Of a stretch of DNA of 64,000 nucleotides, positions 43,944 through 55,892 are shown piece by piece. Position 1 is the stretch's first letter; every line of letters begins with the position of its first letter. The position numbers and the translations under genes are program-made. Under the pieces are notes generated by a model. The model worked only from the letters and a program-made list of their open reading frames with translations. It searched no databases and was not told the DNA's origin. The stretch is from NCBI GenBank assembly GCA_002803225.1, contig NXFV01000768.1:62001-126000 (forward strand). Reading direction: 5' to 3'. This DNA is from Gamarada debralockiae. Taxonomy: Eukaryota; Ascomycota; Leotiomycetes; Helotiales; Hyphodiscaceae.

Positions 43944-46713
43944 ATGCGACCTCCAAGAGTCGTCGTAGTCGTCGCCTTCTTCGTGACGACGGTCTTCTTA
44001 CTATTCCTCTCTCTACGATCTTCCCATCAACCGCACACGATAACGACTACCGCGCCAGCACCGAAGACTGGCATACGAGCATTCTTCTCCTTCCGAGTCC
44101 CCTTCTCACTCTTCCCGCCGAATGCGATTATCACACTCACACACGAGAATTCCACCGCCTTTTTGGCACGACCCGCTGCTTTTGGTCCATCTCTACCTGC
44201 AGAAGGTCTGAAGGGACAAGTATGGATTGGGAGTGGATTTGGGGATGATGGCATGCGGCAAGGCGCAGTGGCCTCGAGTGCGGAAGGCGAATTGGGGTGT
44301 AGTGACGTGCCAGGTTGGGTTGATAGCTATGCAAAGTCAGGCGCTGCGACATCAGAAGGAGTGAAATCTGGAGATGGCAAATCTGCGACGATTGCGGCTA
44401 GATCCCAAAAGAGATCGAAGGACGAAGATGGGCCGTTTGGTGACCGGACTGCTGAGCCGGAGGACCCTCTGCGAGGGAACGACGGATTACAGCCTACTAT
44501 CGATGATGGCACAGACGACTACCTACACCATCCCTTACCGGAATCAACCGTGTCGAAGCCTACAGATAAGGAAGCAGCAGAATCGAATGGCAATCATGCA
44601 GATATTCAATCATTACAAGAGGGAGCGGAGATTGCTGGGAAAATAGTACTTTTGAGCCGTGGTGGATGTGGATTCTTGGAGAAGGTCAAGTGGGCACAAC
44701 GAAGAGGGGCCATAGCATTGATAGTTGGCGATGATACAAAGGGAGGGCCGTTGATCCAGATGTACGCTCGAGGGGATACTTCAAACGTCACGATACCGTC
44801 CATTTTCACATCACGGACAACAGCACATCTTCTGTCCTCTCTGATAGGGCCAGGAAGCTTCATCGAGGATACGATTGACGAGAACGGCAATCCAGCACTG
44901 AAAGTTCAACACGCCGACAAACCGAAAAAGGCGGGGAAGAAGCACAACTCCAATCCAACTTTCACCCCAACTACAGCGGTAGCAAAGGCGACCATGACAG
45001 CCCGTGCAGCTTCAAAAGCGTCGAACAAGAAGGGATCAACGCCCACGGAAGAGAAGTCAGCAGCTATGACAACACAGCGGCCTGGTTGGTTCAGATCTTT
45101 GTTCTTTGGATCCAGCAAGGGCAAGTCCAAATCAGACAGCAGTCGACCCCCGAGCAGTGGACAACTGGATTGGGTGCTTGTGGATGATTGGAAAGACGAG
45201 GATAAGGCTGGGACCGAGAAGGTTTCTACTCCGAAGCCAAATAAGAAGGCCGATTCCGGGAAGAAGATTCCCCAGAAAAATAAGGGCGGCGATGACTTCG
45301 TAATTGGTGTTCAGGATTGGCGGGATCCTGATTTAGTGGGTTCTTCGGGGAAAGACAATGATAATGGCGCAAAAGGCCAAGGAAGGAAGGCAGGCGAGAA
45401 GTCCGATTCTACAAAGACGAATGATGTTAGTCCTCGTCCGACCAAAGCAGGAAAGAAGCATATTGGCGGCGCTCTACAAGATATCCCGGAGTACATCCCA
45501 CCTCTGAGAGGTGGTAGCATTACGCCAGGCAGTGGTGAATACGGTGGGAAGGAGGCGTCTGGAGATGAAACCCCAAAAGCCAAGGAGGGTCAAAAGGATG
45601 TGGATCCGTCCGGGGGGAAATCAAAGGGACTTTTGACCACGATCTTTGGCGATGACGAAGAAGATGTCGATTTTCCAGTGTCCAGATCAAGCAGCAAGGA
45701 GAAGTCCAACGATGCTGAGGCGCCCGAAGAGGATGATGGCGATGATGATGAGTATGAAGGGCTCTGGGTGACCTTGACTCCAACCAGTGGAGCAAGTCCT
45801 TTCCTTGACACTCTTCTCGTGCTGGTGGTTAGCCCATTAGTCACCTTGACTGTGGTTTACACTCTACTTCTGGTGAGATCTAGAATACGGCGACGTCGCT
45901 GGCGGGCACCAAAGTCCGTTGTTGAGAGGTTGCCAGTGAGGACTTACCAGACAATCGCCACACCTGGTAGCCAATCTCCAAGACTACCAAATCCTACGAG
46001 CTCTTCTGTGACAACCCCCCTCCTTCAGCATTCACCCCCAACTACAACCAGACCACGTCCGCGGTCACGCACTACCACCGGGATACCGGAGCCTGGTGAT
46101 CTCATGCGAGTCAATTCTGCTCCATTGCAGGTGCCTGCTCTTCCTCCACGTGTTCTAGAGCACGAGAAAAACGCAAGCGTTTCAAGCGAGTGGAAGAAAT
46201 ATATGGGCAAGCAAGTCGAATGCGTTGTATGCTTGGAAGAGTACATCGATGGTGTTAGTCGTGTTATGAGTCTACCATGTGGCCACGAATTCCATGCCGA
46301 TTGCATGTAAGTTATTTGATCTGTCGTTCTTGAGTTTTGCTGACCCTTATCACAGAACACCATGGTTAACGACGCGTCGACGAACATGTCCGATTTGCAA
46401 AGGCGACGTTGTTCGATCTCTTGCCCGAGGATCCCCATCAAGTCCTCGTTACGACCCCTACCACGACGACAGTGGCGACGATGTCCAAGTTCAAGCCGCC
46501 GAATCAGTCAACAACTCCTCATCATCGGCATTTCCCATCCCCCGCAGCATCGATGACGAAGACGAAGGAGACTTAGAGCAAGGCATAGCATCTCCCGCCC
46601 CCACACGACCTCGAAGTACCGGCCGACCCGGAAGTTGGCGCAGCATACTAGCTAGCAGTCTCGGCTCCACATCGCGAAGTCCTCGACCACTGCAAGAAGA
46701 CCGGAATCGCTAG
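43944..46713 (+). CDS. PA-TM-RING E3 ubiquitin ligase
   Basis: Exons 43944-46306 and 46356-46713 join in phase to give 906 aa. The N-terminus is a signal anchor (VVVVVAFFVTTVFLLFLSL). A protease-associated (PA) lumenal domain is split by an acidic insert and ends at about residues 228-300 (GKIVLLSRGGCGFLEKVKWA). A long Lys/Ser/Asp-rich disordered region follows, then a single membrane helix near residue 630 (LLVLVVSPLVTLTVVYTLLL). At residues 760-805 is a RING-H2 finger: CVVCLEEY, PCGHEFHADC, and CPIC after the intron. Such proteins sit in Golgi, endosome or vacuole membranes and ubiquitinate membrane cargo with the RING on the cytosolic side. The intron falls inside the RING, between its Cys-6 and the following residues. 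The gene is intact. Confidence 0.92.
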
Positions 46714-47289
46714 ATAGGCGTCTTTGTAATTTTCTACTGATGCTGCCGTGCAGTACTTTGGCTTTTTATATGGTGTATATGGATATGGAGGTTGGGAGGA
46801 ATGGATCGGAGGAGCACAGCGAAGGCGCAATGACACTCGTTACAATTTTTACTCTGTTTGTGATATGCCGCGACGAAGAGCGGTTGTAAGCGTAGTCTTG
46901 AGGATACCATCCTATCTCATAGAGGAGCAATTTTTTTGAGTCACTCGAGATAGTGTTCATAAACTACAAGTGACCAACTCTCCCCACCGCGAAACCGATA
47001 CTGCCCTTCCGAGGTTGTTTCATACAGAAAGCAAGTGCTACATTCTGGGGTATCTTAAAGCAATTCTGTGAACAAAATCACCTCTTGTCACCTCAGTTTC
47101 GAAACACAGCCTTTGCAGCGGAAGGCCCAATGATATTCTTGACTAGCATTCAATTCCGTACTATCTCGGCCGAGGACTCTCAACTTCTTACGTTCTTCGA
47201 CCGGTTCGGAACGTCGTCTTATGCTTGCATCACCAGCTGCATTTGCTTTCGATCGACAGGCCTGCAATTATTTCAGAACCGTTCACATT
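46714..47289. other. Intergenic region, no supported gene
   Basis: 3' flank of the RING ligase. Nothing else recognised. Confidence 0.4.
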
Positions 47290-47517
47290 CTAGAGAGATT
47301 GTGAGAATCTTCCTCCCAAGCCAGGTACGGATCGAGGGCTGTAATTCCCCACGATAGCAGCGACAGCGAGAATTAGAACGACGACGACAATTTCTGTTGG
47401 GACTGAGACCTGGAAAACTTTCCTGAGAATAGCGGGGTTGGTATCAGGTTGTTTGGGAGTATTGAAGATTTGAGGCGCTCTGCTCTCGTGCTCAGATTGG
47501 TAAACTTGCTCATACAT
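47290..47517 (-). CDS. Possible small single-pass membrane protein, 75 aa
   Basis: One ATG-initiated frame with a polar N-terminus (MYEQVYQSEHESRAP) and one clear membrane helix (EIVVVVLILAVAAIVGNY) close to the C-terminus, the layout of a tail-anchored protein. No homologue is known to me and it has no introns. It could be chance, but the hydrophobic block is longer and cleaner than in neighbouring random frames. Confidence 0.35.
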   Translation of the reverse strand: MYEQVYQSEHESRAPQIFNTPKQPDTNPAILRKVFQVSVPTEIVVVVLILAVAAIVGNYSPRSVPGLGGRFSQSL

Positions 47518-48206
47518 GGCAGTTTTGACAGGGTTGTAATTGGAGCACCATGACTTTGAGAAGCTCGTTGAAGTGGCAGACAGGCTTTATATAATAGCAA
47601 GAAGTATCGCTCCTTGAATCCTTGAGTTGGGTGAATTTAAGTGAAGTCCTCAGAGTTGCTCACTTTGTTTCAATGGTTCAGAAGCCCTGAAATTGGCGCT
47701 CGAACGTCATCACAAATTGGCTGTCTCAGCTGGTAACTTAATTCTAGGAATTAAGAGCTCACAGCTCACGATCCAAGTATATATTTGTCGCAGAGGTTCT
47801 TAGTTAGGGCACTTCCAAATATTTCGTCGAGACGCGACAAGTCGCCAGTCCCCAGCCGGCAACTTCAACTCTGACGAGGCTTACATCCCTGTTCCTCCTC
47901 CTAAACAGCTTTCCCTGTGGTCATTGGCCTGTTTGCTATGTCCCAAAACGTCTTATATTTTTGGCTTTTTGTGTCATCACTGCTGTACCTGTTGTCGATA
48001 TATATCTCCTCGTCGAGACAGCAGGGTCCACGATCAAGGAAGTTAAAAATTCTGTCTTCCGGCGACAAAACTTCGCCCTCCCCCTTCCCCTCTCGCTTAA
48101 GCACCCCTCCGAACACCACCCGCTGTCCAAAAATTCACCTCTCCAGATTCCTCCCCATTACCCAAAAAGATACAGGTAAAATAAAAAAGACAAATCAAAA
48201 AGGTAA
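47518..48206. other. Intergenic region, no supported gene
   Basis: Short reading frames only, on both strands. No motif recognised. Confidence 0.4.
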
Positions 48207-48354
48207 TAGCCAGACAAGGAATCGAACCTCATTCTCACTCCTCACTCCCTCTGAACCACGTGCCAATACACGCCCAAAATTGCTCCCAAAATTGCTCCCA
48301 AAAATTGCCAGAGGGTCATTGTGTGAGTGCGTTTTACCAATAAACTACCTAGCT
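48207..48354 (-). tRNA. tRNA-like sequence with a long insert (probable pseudo-tRNA)
   Basis: On the minus strand, 5' AGCTAGG pairs with 3' TCTGGCT as a seven-pair acceptor stem. GTTT/AAAC forms a D stem around ATTGGTA. TGAGG/CCTTG forms a T stem around the standard loop TTCGATT. CACTC and GAGTG could form the anticodon stem. About 76 extra bases lie in the anticodon region, including two copies of ggagcaatttt. The residue after the 5' anticodon stem is not the expected T33, so no anticodon is assigned. It may be an intron-bearing tRNA, a pseudogene or a tRNA-derived repeat. Confidence 0.3.
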
Positions 48355-50129
48355 TGTTTGGCTTGTTTGTTTAGCGAAATGTCGTTATTTTGGTCGATAC
48401 GGATGAGGGGGAAGGGAAGGTGAGGGGGCCGGATTTGGTGGTTGGGTGGGCAGGAGAGGAAAGGGTGAGACTAAGCGAGAATAGGGGAGGATGAAGAGAA
48501 GACAGGAGGGATTTCGATCTGGATATGAAGCAGCCCTTTCCAGCACATATCAATCTTCCAATTGAGATGCAAGTTTGAACAGTGAGGGTCTTTATCATCA
48601 AGAAAGGGGTACATGCTTCTGTATTGAATCACGCAAAGGAATATTCACAGTCCGTCCCTTTCCTACAAATTCATTACCAGCGGCAATAATTTTCATCAAA
48701 GAAATTTTAAAGGAGGCCTTCCGGACGAGACCACAACCTCATCAGCATCCCCAATCATGTCTGGAATCCAGGACGAGTGCTACCCCGCAGGAGTGCTCGT
48801 TTTCGTCAAGCGTCTCACTCTCCAGTTCAGCCGCTTCAATTCAGTTAGACCTGGATTTACGCATTACCTTTGGAATGCTGTCTCTTGGAGATGAGCGAGA
48901 TATGGGGTAGACGCCGATGGCAATGGCTATGATAACAATAAGCCCCGTCGACCATAACAAAAATCCTCCAGATCCAGGACGAGGCAGCCGATGAAAACCC
49001 TGGCACGGTGAAGAAGGTTGTCTCCGGTGTACCTTTCAGAAATTGATACGAAACTCGAAAGCAATCTCCCTACAGATAGGATCTCCCTGCAGATAGGATT
49101 GCTCTGCATGTATGTCATTTGACGCACCCCATGGATGTAACACCAAGCCGGATTTTAATGTTCCGAACAAAGACCACGTCCTGAGATCCTTCAATAGAGG
49201 CAAAGACGCATTCAAAGACTAATATATTCGCCTCGTCGAAAACACTGGCTTGTTAACATACACTTTTTGTACTTATTGACGAATGTATAAACACAAGACT
49301 TGAAAGTCTCATCGAGATGAAAAGTCAGTCGACGCACAAACAAGGAGATTTACGCCGATGAAGACGCTCTTGTCGCGCCCCTATGGGACATTCTTCAAGC
49401 TGTCAAATTCTCATATGTGTGTAATTGTGAGGCAATTGGGAACTTCAGGTCAGCTTTAATGAGCCGTGTGGTTTAGAATAGGAGAGGGAAGGACTAACTA
49501 ACAACTATGACGATGATATTGACATTGGCAACGAAAAGGATCGCAACATCGATAAAATAACATGCCCTTTGTAAGATTCAGAACTCCCTCAGCCTAGGAC
49601 TCTAATATAAGATCCTAGTGCAATGAAGGAGAGGCCAAACTTACCTGTATTGTCTTTCCCGGGCGGTATGACGAAAGAACTTCCGTCCCTACTGCGTGGG
49701 TTATGTTGATTATGTTCAGCAGTCTTTGGAGGAAGAAGCATGACGGAGAGCTCTGATCATGTGTTTTATATGGTGCTATTTTCCCTTCAAGAGATGCTAG
49801 CTCTAGTTCATTTCCAATGTCTCAAGAACAAACGGACGGCAGAGCCAGTTCCCAAGAGACGAAAGCCGGCTTCGAAGTAATGAGTCTTCATTTCTCGTAT
49901 AGATAATCTATCCAATAGTCTAACCTATGAATACAGGTTCCTTTCCCTCCGATTGCGATGTATACCGCATCCCACCAAACCAACCCGTTTATTCAAGACC
50001 TACCATCCCATATAATCATATCCCCTATCCAAACCCCTCACCGTAAACCCAAACGCCAATCCGGGATATCGACCGTCTTTCATTCCAATTTAGGTGCGAA
50101 CCAAAGAAAAGGGGTATCAAGTATCCAAA
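48355..50129. other. Intergenic region, no firm gene
   Basis: On the minus strand a short ATG frame at 49749-49652 ends in a good donor (GTAAGT), and hydrophobic stretches occur near 49570-49490 and 48960-48900. I could not join these in phase, so no gene is called. Confidence 0.35.
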
Positions 50130-51388
50130 TCAAGGTCCCAATTCATCCCTCACAATACACAAAATGCCATTCTCTGGACACACCTTCGTACGATTCAACT
50201 GCTTATCCCACGGTCCCGTCGGCCCACCAACATATTTCTTAAACCCAAAGAAATCCTTCTGCCTCTTATCAGACATACGATATTGTTCGTCGCCCCATAG
50301 GCCCTTGAAGTACATGGCGCCCACGGGACTGTTGCCATCAGCATTACTAAAGGCGTTCGTCGTCGCGTTGAAATGGTAGAAGTAGGCGCTGAGAGTAGGA
50401 TCCCAGAGCATGCCTTGCGAGCAGTAATCCTCCAAGGGTCCGATAGGCAGATTCAGGTCTGGAATCGTGTGGTCGTGCGTTCCTTTCGTAGCGTAATTTG
50501 CATGGCTTCCTCTCGCTGAGTATGCCACTGGTCGATTTCCTATTTTCTCCACGGCTTCGTATTTGAAAGCCTCGCCATTCCCATGCTGGCTGTACCAAAT
50601 CTCAGTCGGCTTCCCGTCCTGGAATCTAACCATGTTGTGTTCCCAATCCCCAATATGATCGCCAAGTTCTTGGAACAGGACTGTGTTGCCCATGTTGTAG
50701 GCGTAGAAGTACATATAAAACGCATCGACAGAGCCGTCGCCGTGGTCGTTGACTATGATGGCGGCGCTGATGGCGTTCTTGGTCTTTCCGGCGGAATTCG
50801 GAACCACTCCGTCAAGCCATTTCGGATCTTCTGTGACGTCGATGTTGGATGTGAGGTAGACGTTATGGCCGTTGTCGCCGAAAGCATTGAGTGCATCGAG
50901 GTTGTCGAGAGTGAGCGGTGAGGGCGGGTTCGTTATGGCAGTGAGGTTGATGGCTGGATATGTGTTTTCGACTTGCGCGTAGATGTCGGAAGGGAAGTAT
51001 CGCTCTTGCTCGTCGAGCCAGACCATTGGTGCTGTAGATTGCAGTCAGTATGCTAATCTCATAGCTGGGGGAAGAGAGCGCAGTTACAGACCATATTCGA
51101 GAACGTAGTTGGAAATGCCAGAGACTTGGCGCGCACGTAGTGATGGCCGCGCGTATATCGGAAGGCCATACCGCCAGAGCAGGAGGACGAACACAGCAAT
51201 AGAAACCATGATCTACGATTTCTGTATCAGCTCCCACTCTTGCAGACTCAGAATACCGAGGAATAGACCTTGTAATATATCGTAGACCCCGCATACCGCC
51301 ATGTTGACATCCGCTCCCTTTCTCTCGCACACTCCGGCACCCCCTTCTCCAATTCGCTGTCCGTCATCCCCATCTTAAAGATTGCCAT
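50130..51388 (-). CDS. Vps62-family protein, membrane-anchored
   Basis: Exons 51388-51269, 51212-51092 and 51031-50130 join in phase to give 380 aa. The N-terminus is basic, then a signal-anchor helix at about residues 41-60 (IMVSIAVFVLLLWRYGLPIY). The Vps62 domain begins LEYAPMVWLDEQERYFPSDI and includes DAFYMYFYAYNMGN, the family core HIGDWEHNMVRF, EIWYSQHGNGEAF and YSARGSHANY. Yeast Vps62 is linked to vacuolar protein sorting, but its biochemical role is not known. The donor of intron 2 (GTCTGT) is unusual but fits the phase. ATG codons at 51373 and 51367 are alternative starts. The frame is intact. Confidence 0.88.
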
Positions 51389-52255
51389 GTCGGATTGCCC
51401 CATTCATGAGTGCCGAGTGGTACCGTGGGACCCTTTTTATATGCAATCTTGGTTCCGATGCGAGCTCTACGAATAAGGTGCCGCGGCCGTTGATCCAGGG
51501 ATCTCGGGAGGGTGGGATTTAAGGTTATGAAAGGATTACTTGTAGATAGACGCTGGCTGGCTGAGCTTCTTTGAAACAAATGTAGATCATGCAGAGCCGG
51601 CTCGTGCATTTTTTTTGGTGCATATTCAGCTGGTGGTCAGCTAGAATATGCCTTGGGAGCCAACGTGAAGCCATGCGGCAAATCCAATGGAGGAAGCATC
51701 GACTTTGATTCATGATGGATTCAAGCTTTTTCGTTTAAGGTTGGGTCGTGACCATCGATGCACGATGCGGGTACTTGCAGGGCCTCCGATTGGACAAGTA
51801 TTTAATGGTCCAGCCAAAGGGGATGACTGAATGACCTCTCCTTGCGAGACACCATTCAGAAGCTTAGTCCTTCTCACGAGTTTATCTTCGAGGGTGGGAA
51901 GGAACGAAGAGCTTTCGTCAAAGACTGTCCAGATTCTCACCGCCTCACGGTCCCATGATCAGAGGGTTGAATACATCAATAGCACATGCAACAGTCTCTT
52001 GAAAATGTAATGGTATTTGCATCAAATACCAGGGCAATAGTGCGCACCCGAAGTTTGAATACAGAGAAGTGGCAGGCATCCACACCCGGAAGAAAGTTAG
52101 ACCCAGTGTCCCAGACACTTTTGTCCCAATACTCCTCAAAGTCCTAAAATCCATAGCACCTGACGCCTCCAAAAACTTAAAGTGGGGGTATCGCATTGCT
52201 AGCATAAAAAATTCCTCAACGCCTAGTAGTTCATGCTCTGAATATTCATTCCCAA
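51389..52255. other. Intergenic region, no supported gene
   Basis: Between the start of the Vps62 gene and the end of the telobox gene, both on the minus strand. Nothing recognised. Confidence 0.4.
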
Positions 52256-55046
52256 TTACGGCTCATAGTCGGGCCTGACAGCCTTCACACTCCTGATTTC
52301 TTTTTGGCTCAAGGCGATTTTGTCGAAATTTACAGGCAGGGGCATTCCAGCTCTGTAGCGTATTAGCAACATGGTTGGAAGTTTTGGGCAGTGTACTAGA
52401 CAGAACTTACCTGAGATAAACAACTTTCAGGTTCCGAGCTTTATCTTTCAAGGCCACCTGACCTCGCTCGACTTCGAAGCCTCCTTTCTTTTGGATGGCA
52501 CTCCAGCTACACCCGATTTCTCCTATGAGATCTATCAAGTGTTCAGTGTCCGCCTCTGACCAGGGTGTCCGCGTCTGTGTTTCGGTCGTCCTTTGCCTCA
52601 ATATCGCTGCTTCTCTTCTGGCCGTAACGCTAACTTGAGTGGCAGTTGGTCGTGGCGGGTCCTCTTCGTCGTCCTCATCAAGGTCTTCTTCAGAGGCTTC
52701 CCGTGTCGCGCTAGCTTGAAGTTCAGCCTCTGCCCGTTGCTGCCTCCGACGAGCTACCTGAGTTGCCTGGTCGTCCTCCTGCACTCGAGCTCGCTTTGGT
52801 GATGGCCGCCTTGCTGGGACAGGGCTCTGATGACGGCCTGCTGAGACTGCCATTCTGCGATGAGGATTGGGATTCCTTCGATCCGCCTCGAACCCTTCAT
52901 CGTGGCTGTCGCTTTCGTCATCGGTTCCAACATGAGCATGCTTGCGTTTTGACGGTCCAGCCTGCTGGCTGGATTGGCTCTCCCATGGAACCTTCCGGGC
53001 GTCGGCTTGGGCGTCGATAAAGCGTTTAGCAGCTTTCTCTTTTTCGCGACCTGATAGGGGCCGATTCTCTTTGTTCTTGTCACGATCATAAGCATCCCAT
53101 TCAGCTAGGCAAACGGCTGCACTGCGACCTCCCGGATCTTCAACTATTTCTTCATCGTCGTCATCAACCATGAGGTTGAAATCATCAGAAGCTTGTCGAG
53201 GCTCTTCAGCAAGTTCCGAAGGTCCTGTCACTCGCGTTCTGGAGGGTCCCGGCCGATGTAACCGAGCATTTCGATTTGATGAGGATGTAGCTGCAGTTGC
53301 GGAGGTTGTAGCTTTGCGTTGGGTTTGATTTGACGGAGGGGCCGAGGAGCTTTGCTTCATCGTTTCTAAGAGACGAACTGTATTTTTGTCCAGGAGACTA
53401 AGATCATGTTAGCCAAAGCACAAAACAACTGATAATCACCAACGGTATACTTCTGTCGTGAAGAAAATTCAAATGTAGATTTGGGGCGTCACTCCTGTAC
53501 TTACTTATGGCCCGTAGTACCTGGGACTATGTTTGCGGAGGGTAGCAGTTGGCGTGGTGTCGTAGTTGATGGATGCGGGTTGTAATTGAGCTCGACCTGG
53601 CTGTCGCTGTTCTTGATTGCTTCTATAAGCGATCTGACAAGATTGTCAACTCCCCCTTGCTGCCTGATGCTTTCTTCGATCTCGTCAAGACGTGAGCGCG
53701 TCCATTGAACAGTTTCTGCTAAGAATTTTGACCAAGGGAACTGCTCGTCTAACTGTTCGAAATCGACCAAATCGCCAGCTTGTGCTGCATCTTCGCTTTG
53801 ACGGAACGCATTGCGAATATCTAATACCCGCTTTCTGATCATGGCCTCCTGATCTTCCGAATTGGCAGGGCCCGCGCGCAGAAGATTTTTCACTTGTCCA
53901 TTCTTCGTCACATCGTCAAAATATGATAATTTTGGCGTACGTTTCTCAGGCCGGTCATAAAATAGCTCCGTTAAGACTTGATCTGGTTCCCAGCTTGCTT
54001 CTCCCGCTTTGTGGTATCTCAATGCGGCAATGGTATACTGGGTGCGTATTTCCAGAGCCATTTCAAAAGTCTCATCTAGCATAGTGCTATTGCCGAAATA
54101 CACGTTGTCGGCGAACTGAGATACGAATGACTCTGGAAACCAGGTATCAAGGACAGCCAGGAAGTCATGGGTGGATTGGCCTTGGCTTTCTTTCACCAAA
54201 AGATCCTTGATTAAGGTTGCGAGATTTGCTGCTTGAAGGATGGCGTTGGGCCGGGATATTCCTGCTTCAACTTCTTGAGAGCCAAATACTTTCTGTAGGA
54301 TGAAAGAGGTTCGGATATAGGCGTCGGTGCCAAAATTTTCTCTGTCCGTTCTGAATTTCTCTTCGTCGTGCCTCAGGCGCTTCGCTCGTCTTGAACCAGG
54401 CACTTTCAATTCTTTCACAGTTGATTCCACCATTTCTACCGATCCATTTGGAGGTGCGAGAAGAGCCAAAAGGTTCAGGGAAGAAAGCCAAAGTTGAGGA
54501 AGTAACTCCACCATTAGTGGATCCAATCCAGCTAACTCTGCAGTAGTATGTGATGTTTGAGCCGACACAGATGTAATAGCGGTGGTTCCAGACATTTGTG
54601 ACATGCCGCCAGGAGAGTGCGGAAGATGACCGGATACTTCGTTGACTTCAGCTTCTTCTTCCTCGTCTTCTTCCTCATCGTTCTCTGGGTCTTCAGCGAC
54701 GACCGATAACTCTGCACACATAAATCAGAATCAGTAAACAACCCTCATGTAACCTATATCTAACCTGCCTACCCGGGTATGTAACTTCCCCCTGCGTGGC
54801 TTTCTTGCGGCGTCCTCCTTGATTGCTCGAGGCAGCGCTTGCATTGCTAGCGACGCTTTCTACGCTGGCTTGGCGCGCTCTCCTCTTTCCTCGTTTTGCC
54901 GTCGATCCAGCATTGTCATCGCCAAGCTCTACACTCGCACTTCTTGTTCTGATCCTTCGTGCGACAGGGCTTGGTGTTGATTGTTTTGGGGGAGATGATG
55001 CTTGATCGCGAGTTGCAGCAGTCCGCGCAGAAGTTCTGCCTGCCAT
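52256..55046 (-). CDS. TRF-like telomere-binding protein (TRFH domain and telobox Myb)
   Basis: Exons 55046-54773, 54711-53505, 53397-52411 and 52352-52256 join in phase to give 854 aa. The first 120 residues are basic then highly acidic. Residues of about 135-400 are helical and resemble a TRF homology dimerisation domain (LDPLMVELLPQLWLSSLNLL, FLAVLDTWFPESF). A long disordered, charged region follows. At residues 770-823 is a Myb domain (RTPWSEADTEHLIDLIGEIG) ending in the telobox VALKDKARNLK, the signature of TTAGGG-repeat binders. The last exon adds RAGMPLPVNFDKI. By family this would bind double-stranded telomere repeats (TrfA, Taz1, TRF1/2) or act as a Tbf1-type regulator. The acceptor of exon 4 splits the Arg after VVYL. 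The gene is intact. Confidence 0.88.
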
Positions 55047-55892
55047 TTCCGATTCTCTTTGTTCTGTGCGTCGCCCTCAATGGATTGTCGTATCGAATGG
55101 AAGAGATGAGTTGTGGAGGGACGCGATGGGATGTTTTTATTGAGGCCCGAGCGCCACCCCACGAATACACGTGACTTCACTAAAATCAAAAGCATACTCA
55201 CATTAGAGTATTATTCATCTCAGATGAAGGTTCTCGATGACGGATTTACTCCTCGTTTTGACTTTGAGGGTGGCTGTGTAATAGTGCAATATACGTAACT
55301 ACAACGAAAGGTATTTCCAAATGGCAACCTCTTTCACTACTCCTCTGTATCCACCGCTTCCACATACTATTTCAATTAGAATACAGAAACCCAAAAAATC
55401 CTCAGACACGGTGAACAATTGACAATTTGTTAGAACGTCCTAGGATAAGATCTCCCTGGGATCATTTACCTACTCTAAAAGATTTAGAATGCAATATAAT
55501 CTCTTTAAGTGATAAGGTTAGTATTCTCTTGACCTCCAAATTGCTCACTGCATCTGGACGATTGGGGTCTTTTAGCATCGCTTTTAGAGCGATGCTTTGA
55601 GGCCGACGCAGAGAGAAAAAGGGGAGGAGTTGTTTCAATGATAATTTAATTTTCATTGCTCTGCCATGTTCTCTGTCTCCAAGTAAAGTAAGAGGACCAG
55701 CACTCTTTCCTTTGCATGATCCGAAGCGCACCAGAACACCTCAACTCCACCCCGGGATATACTCGTAAAGCGGAATTGCATCAACACCTGTTTCACCGTT
55801 CGCATGAAATACCAGCCTGACCGTTTCTAATTACTGAAAAGGATGTAACGACTCACGCCCCAACCACCACTACCACCCACACACACCACATC
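55047..55892. other. Intergenic region, no supported gene
   Basis: Upstream of the telomere-protein gene. No coding or repeat feature recognised. Confidence 0.4.

Noticed and set aside
45311..45844. Long minus-strand frames inside the RING ligase gene
   Set aside because: Antisense of a low-complexity coding region; the plus-strand frame has clear PA, membrane and RING features.
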